Positions 35,027-44,458 of a stretch of 64,000 nucleotides of DNA are shown here, in pieces (positions within the stretch are counted from its first letter, which is position 1; each line of letters begins with the position of its first letter). The notes beneath the pieces were generated by a model. The model made no database searches. It was given only the letters and a program-made list of their open reading frames with translations, and had not been told where the DNA came from. This stretch comes from Ectocarpus siliculosus (taxonomy: Eukaryota > Sar > Phaeophyceae > Ectocarpales > Ectocarpaceae): contig FN649741.1 of NCBI GenBank assembly GCA_000310025.1, forward strand, positions 6,845,095-6,909,094, written 5' to 3'. Both the position numbers and the translations under genes were made by a program.

Positions 35027-35606
35027 CACTCTTATAACAGTGAAATTCACTGATATAACAGTGATAAAAGTGAACTGTCACTCTTACAACGGTGAGGAGC
35101 ACTCTTATGAAAGTGAGGAGCACTCGACTATCACTTTCATAAGAGTGACGTCACTTGTATAAAAGTGATAGTCACTTTTACAAAAGTAATATTGACTGTT
35201 ATAAACGTCACCCCCTCCCACAATGAAAGTGAAAGCCACACTCACTTTCACAGACACTCCTACAACAGTCAAATCACTATTACGAGAGTCATTTCACGGT
35301 ATGAAAATGAATGATACTTTTATGAAAGTGACTTGCGCGTCACTTTCATAAAAGTGCAGAACTAGTCCACGATACTATCACGTGCGTGACTTTCGTCACT
35401 TCTACGAAAGTGAAGACAAGTGGCGACCAATTTCTTCGCTTTCATTAAAGTGCATGATCAGTGCACGGTACATATCACGTGCGTGACTTTCGTCACTTTT
35501 ACGAAAGTGAAGACAAGTGACGAACGATTTCGTCACTTTCATTAAAGTGCATGATCAGTGCACGGTACATATCACGTGCGTGACTTTCGCCACCTTTACG
35601 CAAGTG
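35027..35606. repeat. Array of 16-bp palindromes, cluster 1
   Basis: About 19 imperfect palindromes close to CACTYTTAYRAAAGTG, each two CACT/AGTG half-sites around a TTATAA-like core, are packed into 580 bases at uneven spacing. Clear examples start at 35027 (CACTCTTATAACAGTG), 35110, 35132 and 35500. The right half also holds a ~97-bp tandem repeat (starts at about 35377, 35473 and 35571, marked ATCACGTGCGTGACTTT). Some copies use GACT/AGTC half-sites instead. Confidence 0.88.
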
Positions 35607-36455
35607 ACGTCATATGAACATAGGGTTGACTGCGTGTCCTTTGATGAAAGTTTTGCTTGTGTGCTGGCGCTAGGGCTAATGCTTAGCTCGCTGCCGACAA
35701 TCTCCGCAGGCGCCCCTTGAAGTTGTTTTTGCTCTTGTGTTATTTTGTTGTGGTCTCTGCGAGGGTGAAAGGGTCACCGCAATACCAGATGGTCATACCA
35801 CTACCCCAACTGCGTATCCCCGAAATCCATCCCAGACCAGTATCTTCACCCAAGTACCACAAACAGCCCCCTGCTTGGATAAAGGTACTGTCGTCCAAGC
35901 GAATTACATGCATGTACCGTTCCAGGAACGGCAACTTGAAACATACAAAAATATACCATCAAAGATTTACCTCATACGCCAAGAGCCTACTTACCGTACC
36001 CCCTTGAGAAAACTCAATCCGTCAAAAAACCAGGAATATTCTTGGAAAAATATCCAACAAGATTCAACATTACATGCGTTGCGTCTTGCAGAACAACGGA
36101 CAATACCGGAAACGCGTCATCAAATCAGAATGAACAACCTCAAACGACACCGTACCTTTCAACCTCTTGGTCAGCACATAATCGTTATTCGGAAAGCACA
36201 TAGGCCCCAACCATTTACTAATCAGCACATACCAAATCTTTCCTTCAATACAACATCCAGAAATACCCAGGACTGCAAAGACAGAATAACATCCAAAATC
36301 CCAACACAAAAATGACGCTTGCAACTGTCGTTGCATTTTGCATCAATAATTCTCATTCCATCGCCCCCGCTCCGTGGGATTTAATTAAAGCCACTAGAAA
36401 ACGGGAACAGACAACATATACTGCAGACATCTGCCGTTATCCTAAGGCAATCCAA
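35607..36455. other. A-rich insert between the two palindrome clusters
   Basis: This stretch is much richer in A/CAA-type triplets than its surroundings. It carries a 192-codon plus-strand frame (to 36315) and an overlapping 88-codon minus-strand frame (36336-36070). Neither has a recognisable domain. A plus-strand frame from about 35717 begins with a hydrophobic run (LFLLLCYFVVVSA). It could be the body of a mobile element whose ends are the palindrome clusters (inference). Confidence 0.35.
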
Positions 36456-36709
36456 CACCTTTCATAAGAGTGATGTCACTTGTATAAAAGTGATAGTCAC
36501 TTTTACAAAAGTGATATTGACTGTTGTAAACGTCACTCCCTCCCACAATGAAAAGTGAAAGCCACACTCACTTTCACAGACACTCTTATGAAAGTGAGTG
36601 AACTGACTGTCATAACAGTGAAACAACGATGATTGTTATAGGAGTGAGCCGACTGTTATAACAGTCAATTCACTGTTATAACAGTCAAATATTCACTTTT
36701 ATGACAGTG
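36456..36709. repeat. Array of 16-bp palindromes, cluster 2
   Basis: About ten more palindromes of the same family, including CACTTTTATGACAGTG at 36694 and CACTGTTATAACAGTC-type copies. Its first ~130 bases (36456-36588) repeat 35132-35260 of cluster 1 in the same orientation with only a few differences. The two clusters are thus joined by a long direct repeat. Confidence 0.85.
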
Positions 36710-37012
36710 AATCCATATACAAGATTGTGTGGGAGCCCGGTTGGGCGGCCGCTGCTGCTCTTACCGTCTTTCCACGTGTTGTGCAGCTTCCACTCGTTAC
36801 GCGCAACTTGCTACATCTACGGCGTGCTCTTCCCGACGGTATGGCGGGTTGGGTACCTTCCTTCCACTGATGACCCCAGGTTTCCGAAAAACGGTCGTTA
36901 AATCAATAACCCAAATAAGCCTGACAGTTCGACGATAAACCTAGCCTTTTTTCGTTGTTATCTTCACCCTGACAACCATTCATTCCGGCTCGAGTTAAAG
37001 CCGACTATGGAG

Positions 37013-37237
37013 GAGACGGAGATGAAAAGTTCGTAGGAGCAAGAGTTGTGGCCTCCCATGGAAGACCCGCTCCATGACAAATTCATCGAAGCCATTTTAA
37101 TCGAGCGACATCTGGGCTTGCCGGGCGGCGCCCCGACGTCGCTCGATAATATAGCTTCGACGACTTCGCCGAGGAGCGAGTCTTCCATGGGAGGCCACGA
37201 CTCTTGCTTCCACGAGCATTTCAGCTCAGTCTGTTCC
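37013..37237. repeat. Foldback (inverted repeat) A
   Basis: Two arms of roughly 100 bases face each other. The left holds GTGGCCTCCCATGGAAGACC and the right its reverse complement around 37180-37205. Both arms, read in their own direction, code for a similar peptide (WPPMEDPLHDKFIEAIL against WPPMEDSLLGEVVEAIL). Confidence 0.75.
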
Positions 37238-37302
37238 ATCTCTTCTCAGAACGTTCTAACTTGCGTAATGCAACTGCTTTGGTCATCTCTTGTAACTTGT
37301 CA

Positions 37303-37450
37303 GCGGCGGCAGGGTTGGTAACAATGACGGAGCTTGCGTGTACCGGATGGCCTTTTCTGACCGCCCAAAGGCCACGAGAAGGTTTTGTGCAGTCGGACAA
37401 GGACATCCGGTACATAGAAAGCTCCGTCATTGTGACCGACCCTGCCGCCA
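37303..37450. repeat. Foldback B
   Basis: The left arm (GGCGGCAGGGTTGGTAACAA onward to about 37370) is the inverse of the right arm ending TGTGACCGACCCTGCCGCC. The two arms read AAGLVTMTEL and AAGSVTMTEL on opposite strands. It shares its core with foldbacks C and D. Confidence 0.7.
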
Positions 37451-37550
37451 CCGACGAGCCTGAGAAAAGAAGAGGTGACTCCCGAAACCCCAACCCTCAC
37501 ATGGGTCTCCTCATAAATTACGTATGAAATGTCGTTCATGTATGTATGTT

Positions 37551-37836
37551 GTCGGCGGCGGCAGTGTAGGCGGCGACGACAGACGTTGCTGCGTACCGGG
37601 TGGCCTTTTCCGAGCGCACTAAGCCTTCTGGAAGGCCAAGCAAGGTTTTGTACTTGACCGCACAAAACCTTCTCGACGGTCAAGGTGTTGTACTGCTAGT
37701 ACAAAGCGGCCTCCGAGGAGATTGGGTGTAGTGGGAAAAGCACGCAGGAAACGTTGGCCTTCGAGAAGGTTGTGTGCGGTCGGAGAAGACCATCCGCAAC
37801 ATAGCGACGCTTGTCGTCGTCGCTGACTCTGCGGCC
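37551..37836. repeat. Foldback C
   Basis: The left arm starts GTCGGCGGCGGCAGTGTAGG and the right arm ends CGCTGACTCTGCGGCC, with a smaller palindrome around AAGGTTTTGTACTTGACCG in the middle. It belongs to the same family as foldback B. Confidence 0.6.
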
Positions 37837-38648
37837 ACCTACAAGGTACGCGCATCGATTTCTTGTGCTATTTTGTAGAAACCCACACACACGTGAGGGT
37901 TGGGTTTCGGGAGCAACCTTTTCTCAGGGGCAGGCTCATTTGGCGGGCAGGCCGTGATCAGCTCCATAGGTTGGAAGTATGCAGTAGTTGGCGAGGAGGG
38001 TCAACTCTGTTGATGTTTCTTCCAATGAGGTAATGTAGTAGCGCTTGCGAAACAATCTAGCCCTTCTTCGCGAAGTAGCCCTTCTTCGGAAGACGGCGCT
38101 CCTCCGAAACAGCAACATTCCTCCGTAGTTCATTCGAAGAAAGATCTCTATGAGAACCCAGAACCAGCTTCAAACGGCAAGTTTCTCACCTTCGCCGCCG
38201 GGCGAAGAACAACCCCGAAAAGACAAAAAAATCGGGAACGACTACACTATGCATGAAGACTTGTACATTATTCGTGTACGTAGTCCCCGACACCCAGGTG
38301 GATTTGCCTAGTGGATCCGCCGCACGTTGCCATCGAGACATATGCGTCGTCTTGAAACAACTCGAGGGTTAAATACATATCGTCTATACTACTAGTGGTT
38401 GGGGATTGGATAATACAGGGAGTCTTATACTTGATCGTTTGCATCGGCTTAGGTACTACAATAGACCCAACTTTGCCTGCTTGAAAAAAGAGATGTCGCT
38501 TGCCATTTACTTGTAGTCTACATCGCCGTCACGAGCAACGACAACGACGATATCACTGACCTCTGTTGCTTGCTGCTGCTGCTACAGCCACGGCGTTGGT
38601 CGTCTAACATGCACAGGCGGACGACCACGGTGTCGTCTCACGTACGTT

Positions 38649-38862
38649 GTCGGCGGCTGCAGGGTCGGTGACGACGACAGACGTCGCTGTGTATCCGATG
38701 TCCATTGCAGCGTCTGTCGTCCGTGGCGACCCTGCCACCGCCGAAATGGTACAAGAGACGACACCTTGGTCGTCCACCTGTGCGAGAAGGTTCTTCGCGG
38801 TCGGAAAATGCCATCCGGTACATAGCAACGTCTGTCGTCCTCGCCGACCCTGCCACCGCCGC
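38649..38862. repeat. Foldback D, three arms
   Basis: One arm (GTCGGCGGCTGCAGGGTCGG, near 38649) is followed by two inverse arms, each ending in GACCCTGCCACCGCC (near 38740 and 38860). It is therefore an inverted repeat plus a third partial arm. Core shared with B and C. Confidence 0.65.
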
Positions 38863-39825
38863 CAAGGTACAGCCGCCAAGGTACATTTACAGATTTCTTG
38901 CGTTTTGTTGTGGAGAGAGTTGGGTTTCGGGAGTAAACTCTTCCTCAGGCGCGAGCTCATTGGGCGGGCAGGCCCTCATCAACCCTCTATGTTGCAAGTA
39001 TGTACAGTAGTTCGCGAGAGCGGCCACCTCAGTTGATGTATATTCAAGTGGTGGCGAATGCGAAACAATCTAGCCCATCCGCGGAAGACGCCGCTCCTTG
39101 CACTATATTTGTCGGGGAACCCAGAGCCGGCTTCGATGGCAAAAGTTTCTCACCTTCGCCACGGCCGCCACCTTCTGGTGTGCACACGTTCTCGACAAGA
39201 ATATGTTAAAGAAAAGTCACGGTTCGTATATCCACGTGTTCGCACTACGAAGGCGCTGACGTGCCATCCTCACGCGCGTTGTTTCTCTCGACTCTCCTCC
39301 ACGTACCGCGCACCCCCAGCATAATGACAGAACGAGGCCGACCCCGCGGAGACAGCGATACACTACGATCCTGAGCTGCGGCACAAACTGGTCATCCTCA
39401 ACACCGACCATACCATCGTCGCACAAGTCCTTCTCTCCCACCTCGTCGAAAAGCGCGCCTGCCTCCGCTGCTGCTAACGAATGCGACGGCGACGGCGACG
39501 GCGACGAGGCTACGGGTGCCGCCAATGCCGTTCCTGCGGACACTACTACCGCCACCGCTGCTTCTGCTACGCCTTCGCAGGAACTGCTGCCATACCAGCC
39601 ACTTCGTCTGGACCGAAAGTTGGCGACAGCCCCACGTCGGGTGTGTCTGTTGCAGATTTCATTATGAGAAAGGCACGTGAAGTTCGCGACCTTGGCAGCA
39701 CCGTCAACGAGGACGGCAAGAAGACCGGCGGCGGTTTGTTGTCGCCGATATCGTCGCGAGTGTTGCCACGCTGGTCATGACGACGGTGCTGTTGGCGTGT
39801 TCTCTTACTTGTGTTTAAGGAGTTC
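38863..39825. other. Spacer with short GACGGC repeat; no gene supported
   Basis: A GACGGC hexamer repeat lies at about 39482-39510. The frames spanning it (39481-39780 plus, 39217-39555 minus) show only its low complexity and alanine-rich sequence. Confidence 0.4.
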
Positions 39826-39869
39826 GGAACGGGAATTGGCAAGGCACCCCCTTGGCCAATTCCCGTTCC
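39826..39869. repeat. Short near-perfect hairpin
   Basis: GGAACGGGAATTGGCAAGG is followed after five bases by CCTTGGCCAATTCCCGTTCC. The arms are 19-20 bases with one unpaired base. It lies about 100 bases left of the large foldback. Confidence 0.85.
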
Positions 39870-39977
39870 GCGCTCGTGGACTGTCATGAAGAAGACTTAC
39901 GTCAAAACCAGCGCGACAACAACCGCAAAGGTATTGGCGACAACGACAAGAATGACAACAGCAACGACAACCATGCC

Positions 39978-40274
39978 GATGGAGGTTGCAAACATGACGG
40001 AGACGTCAACGGGCGTGGCGTATCTCGCTGCCTGCGCTAGGCTCACTAGTTTCCCGAACAGGACGTCTCTGACCCTCAAGACTTTTTCGTTGTGGAAATA
40101 CTGGTCGGGCAGGGAGTACTGCACCCTTTGCGGCACTCCCCACCTGACCAGCACTTCCACAACGAAAAAGTCTTCAGGGTAGTAGACGTCCTATTCGGGA
40201 AGCTCATGAGCCTAGCGCAGGCAGCGAGATGCACCACGTCCGCCGACGGCTCCGTCATTTTCGCAACCTCCATC
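39978..40274. repeat. Large foldback with coding-like arms (E)
   Basis: A left arm (39978-40122) and right arm (40130-40274) of about 145 bases each are inverse copies at roughly 80-85% identity by eye, with a loop of only about 7 bases. Read outward, each arm codes for the same peptide: HFHNEKVFRVVDVLFGKLMS on the plus strand and YFHNEKVLRVRDVLFGKLVS on the minus strand. Confidence 0.85.
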
Positions 40275-40544
40275 AGCACGTCGCCCCGGGATAAAGTAGG
40301 GCAGGCGACCGGTCCTATCCCGAAGGAGCGGAGGACCCTCCTCGCTGTCAACGAGCGGCTGACGGGGAAGGTCCAGGTGATGCGTTCAGAAATTTTCGCT
40401 GAGAGTGAGGAGAAGAAGGCTTTGTGCGAGGGCCGCGGACTTCACAAGTCCAAGGTGGCCACCGTCGTGGGCCTGTTGCCGTCTGGCAAGCACAGCTTCC
40501 TCCACGGGCGAGCGCGAGAGCACCCGGAGGCCCACCTGGGGTAG
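40092..40544 (+). CDS. Unrecognised open frame starting in the foldback
   Basis: The plus-strand frame runs from the right arm of the foldback to a stop at 40544. The first ATG in frame is at 40206 (MSLAQAARCTTSADGSVIF), giving about 112 residues; open frame upstream to 40092 extends it to 150. The part past the arm is charged (LTGKVQVMRSEIFAESEEKK) and looks like real protein. The inverse arm preserves about the first 50 residues on the minus strand. It may be a decayed gene partly copied in inverse orientation. Family unknown. Confidence 0.35.
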   Translation: MEILVGQGVLHPLRHSPPDQHFHNEKVFRVVDVLFGKLMSLAQAARCTTSADGSVIFATSISTSPRDKVGQATGPIPKERRTLLAVNERLTGKVQVMRSEIFAESEEKKALCEGRGLHKSKVATVVGLLPSGKHSFLHGRAREHPEAHLG

Positions 40545-40914
40545 GCTACGTTGAATCTCACCACCAAGGGCAACGTGGTAGGGTTGGAGGGCAGCAAGGG
40601 TCTCAGCCGTGTGTCAGGGGTAGTTAAGGGTAGGATGTTTTGTTTTTTGGGATTGTTCCTCGTGGCTATGATTTGGTCCGTAAGGGCGGAATTCGTGTAG
40701 CTCTTTCATCTCGATGTATCCTACAACACTCTCCCGCGCCTGGCAGCTAGCGTGTAACCCCTCCCTTCGTCGGTGCCCTCCTCCCCCGTTCTTTCAACAA
40801 TTGTTCGGTGATAGAAGCCAGGTGCAGTGGACGAAGAAACCATACGCACGCAACATGCTCCCGCCTGTCGATCGTCTTCGTGTGCAACGCCCCCTACCAG
40901 GTCTTGAAAACCAG

Positions 40915-40975
40915 AGAAAGATTGCCCCTTCTGCGGAGCACGACGGTGCCGTCGACCGGCCTCCTGTGAGTTGGA
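40915..40975. repeat. Diverged outlying copy of the 41.2-42.2 kb repeat
   Basis: The segment GATTGCCCCTTCTGCGGAGC with GTGCCGTCGACCGGCCTCCTG resembles the centre of the third unit of the tandem foldback array (GCGGAGCACGATCG... GTGCCGTCGACCGACACCCCC). Confidence 0.5.
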
Positions 40976-41222
40976 TATGATAGGGGAGAAAGTCGTTTGC
41001 CTCCCACAAAAAAAACTAACTTCTGAACACAATTATTTGTTCCTTAGAGCGAACCCACCTTGCACTTCCGATGAATGCTGTTTGCCAAACTGCAAATACG
41101 TGCCGTAACATTCAACAGAAATGAGGCGCTTGGTAACCCACGGCTCCTCTTCGGGATGAAACACAATGATTCGGTGATTGGGGCCGCTTGCTAGAAGATG
41201 CCCTCAGCGTTGATACCCTATA

Positions 41223-42180
41223 CAACTTTCCCTCTTCGGGGTTTTTGACCCTCTCCTCGTTCACTCGCAGTTCGTAGGAAGGATCGGCTCCCCTAAGCCA
41301 AAGAAAGATGGCCCCTTTTTGCGGAGGATGATCATGTCGTTGCCCGACACCTCCTGTGCTCAGCTAAAAGGGCCCATGTTTCTTTGGCTTAAGGAAGAGT
41401 CGATCCTTCGTACGAACTCCGGGCGAACGAGGAGGGAGGCGGAACCTCCCGAAGAGGGGAACTTGTCTGGAGTATCAAATCTGAAGACATGTTCTAGCAA
41501 GTAGGCCCAGGCAGGCCCAACCACCTTGAAATTCCGGACAACTTTCCTTCTTCGACAGATGGCGACCCCCTCCTTGTTCACTCGCAGTTCGTAGGAAGGA
41601 TCGACTCCCCTAAGCCAAAGAAAGATGGTCCCTGTTTGCGGAGGATGATCATGTCGATGCCCGACACCCCCTATGCTCAGCTAAAAGGGCCCATGTTTCT
41701 TTGGCTTTAGGAAGAGTCGATCGTTCGTACCAACTCCGGGTGAACGAGGAGGGGGTCGAAATGTCGAAGAGGGAAAAATGTCTGGAGTATCAAATCTGAA
41801 GACATGTTCTAGCAAGTGGGCCCAAGCACCTTGAAATTCCGGACAACTTTCCTTCTTCGACAGATGGCGACCCCCTCCTTGTTCACTCGGAGTTCCTAGG
41901 AAGGATCGACTCTCCTAAAGCCAAGGAAATATGGCCCCTTTTTGCGGAGCACGATCGATCGTGCCGTCGACCGACACCCCCTGTGCTCAGCGGAAAGGGT
42001 CCATGTTTCTTTGGCGTTAGGAGAGCCGATCGTTCGTACGAACTCCGGGTGAACGAGGAGGGGCTCGGAACCTCCCGAAGAGGGGAACTTGTCGGGCCTT
42101 TCGAACGAGGAGGGGGTCGAAATCTCGAAGAGGGAAAGTTGTCTGGAATTTTAAGGACATCTTCTAGCAAGTGGCCCCAG
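41223..42180. repeat. Three tandem ~310-bp units, each an inverted repeat
   Basis: Units start with CAACTTTCC(C/T)TCTTCG at 41223, 41539 and 41844, so periods are 316 and 305 bases. Within each, a left arm (TTCACTCGCAGTTCGTAGGAAGG through CCTAAGCCAAAGAAAGATGG) is mirrored by a right arm (TTTCTTTGGCTTWAGGAAGAG through CGTACGAACTCCGGG). The central 50 bases carry GCGGAGGATGATCATGTCG. Open frames on both strands follow the repeat and are not independent genes. This is a tandem array of foldback units. Confidence 0.85.
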
Positions 42181-42189
42181 GTACCGAAC

Positions 42190-44458
42190 CATTTTTTTTT
42201 TTATCCCGAAGGGAGCCGTCTGGTACGAAGCTTTCAGTTTACGTGAACGTTGAGCCACGCAATTGCAGTCTTGCAAACAGCGTTCACTCTTCGGAAGGGC
42301 AAGGTGGGTCAGCACTGTGGACCAAAGAAGTTGTTAAGAAGTTTTCGTTGCGAGAGCCAAGCGAGATTCTTCAGCAATGCCCTCTATCCAACACGCAGGC
42401 TATTGTACTCGTGTGATGCCAGCCCTGTCTCGCTGCATTTGGTTCGTTTCAGCTGTTATTTTTCTTGGTTCTTGGGACTGTTGCTGCTTCATGATCGCAT
42501 CTTGTCGCTGCAGACCAACGCGATTTCCGAATTATGCCACCGACTAGTGAAAGTGTTGGAGGCCATATCATCGTCATGATGAAAAAGTGGGTTGCTTTGC
42601 GGTCTTTCTTATAGTCTAGGTGAGTAAAATATATAAACGGGAATCCGTATGCACATATCTGAGCTCGCTCACGACTTGGCGAGATCGGATTCAGAGACGT
42701 TTGGTCCCAGTGTTATTTTCGATTTTCGGGAACATTCTTTCTCGCCAACCGCAAAAAAGGGTTCGTTCGTAGGGCCGGTCGGCTTTCCTCTTGTCAAGCG
42801 TAATCGGATGTACGTCATTACTTTGTACACGGTATTATTTGATTCAACGTATCGAAGGTTTGCCCATCAGCGCATCGTCAAGTCTGCAATAGCTCGCCGC
42901 TCATCAAGTGGACATTCCGAAATTATTCCGACGACTCCTTGTAAATCTCCGTGTCCAACTCGCTTGAGTAGTAGTAGTTCTCGGGTTCCCGTTTCGATTA
43001 TTCTGTCCTGATCGTGGAGTAACCACTCGTTGGCAGTCAGTCATTGTAGATGGTCCAACTGTATGTTCATCACATACACGTAGTTGTCTGTCTTGTGGTT
43101 TAGAGGAAGGGCTAGTCTCATTTGAGCCAATTCCGGAAGAACCCGCAGCTAACTTAAAACACGTGTAACTGCATGCACTGCGTTCAAGAAACGTTTCACC
43201 GTATTTCTGGGAAAAAATTATCCTCACAATAGTTGGCTTGTGACCAAGGAAGACGTCCGCGCCACTTGGACCAGTGCGGATATTCGAAGGTACTGAGCGG
43301 AGGCCGGAACGTTTTTTCAATGTTAGAGGACAAAAACCACAACAACGAAAGCAATACATGGTGGCAGTTCCACCATTAGTCAAGCGCTGAAATCATCCGA
43401 AAGTTGTTTCTTTGTTTGGTCTTGGAGCACTCTTGTTATCTTGCCAACCAGTGTCATCCGACGTGTAGAGGTGGTATTGTATACATACGTCGGTACAGCT
43501 CCGTGCACATCACACAAGGGTCACTCAGTAGACAAGTGAACCCGATTTTATTCCATCCCATTTGCTCATCACGTTGTGTTGAATTGGTCAAGCACCCTCG
43601 AGGCAGTTACACAGCGCTTATAACTGTCTCTGGATTTGAACGCTCCAGAAAACATATTAAGTCATACGCAGCTGTCATCCGTGCGCAAGGAAGTAAGGAC
43701 AAGATGCCGAACACTCTTAGTAAGATGCAGCGCACCCTTCATGCGACTCGCCGAATGCCTCACGGCGCTTCGCGCTTGGTGATGTGAGAGCCTGGTCCGG
43801 TGAGAACCCGGCGTGCTCCGTCCCGGCTTTGTATTGTAGGGATGCGAGGTAAATGGTCTAACGACTACAGCATGCACGACTATGAGTACCCCCTCCATTG
43901 GCAAATGTGTTGCTAAAGTTGCGGGCGCTCTGCCGAAACCCAAGTCTGGAATTTGGTGGTATCCATGTCGGAATGCGATTTGTCACGTGCTCTGTGTAGC
44001 TTATATGTGGAGTGTTTCTACGACTTAAAGGGGTGCTTGCCACCAAGGCATAAAGAATCGTTAACAGCAGTTTTCTTCAACACCTTTCGCGTCCCGATTT
44101 GATCGTATTCTCATACCTAACCCAAACAGAAACACTGCCGATTGATGTGAGACCAGTCTACTGGCAGTCGCCTAATCAAGTATCGATCGTGAGATGCGAT
44201 GCGACCTTGTAGTCCTGATCGTCGATACGAGATTGCGTTGATATGAGGTTGGCGGAGAACCACAAAAAAAAGCAAGAAAAATATTCACGGTTGCACAGCA
44301 GCAGCATCACTCGGGTGTTGCCGTCTACTACTGTTGCTGGGCTGGTACCTCTCTTGTCTACACGCACGAAAGATTGCACCGACCGAATAATACTCGGTCA
44401 AGTCCGGCCAGAGACAAACTGTCGATGTAGTACCTACCTCGCTGAATTTACAATAAAA
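42190..44458. other. No supported gene
   Basis: A 159-codon minus-strand frame (42904-43383, with YCFRCCGFCPLTLKKRSG) is weakly protein-like but has no start context, motif or splice support. The 3' part next to 44459 should hold the primase 3' UTR. A dispersed repeat copy lies at 43795-43870. Confidence 0.35.
43795..43870. repeat. Dispersed repeat, copy 1
   Basis: The stretch from GCTCCGTCCCGGCTTTGT to GATGCGAGGTAAATGGTCTAACG matches 62775-62830 closely (GCTCCGCCCCGGCCTTGT, GATGCGAGGTCAATCGTCTAAC), with one small gap. Only two copies are seen here. Confidence 0.5.

Noticed and set aside
35027-35606. CRISPR-like or operator array
   Set aside because: Palindrome copies vary, spacing is irregular and no associated genes are present. 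It is kept as an unexplained palindrome array instead.
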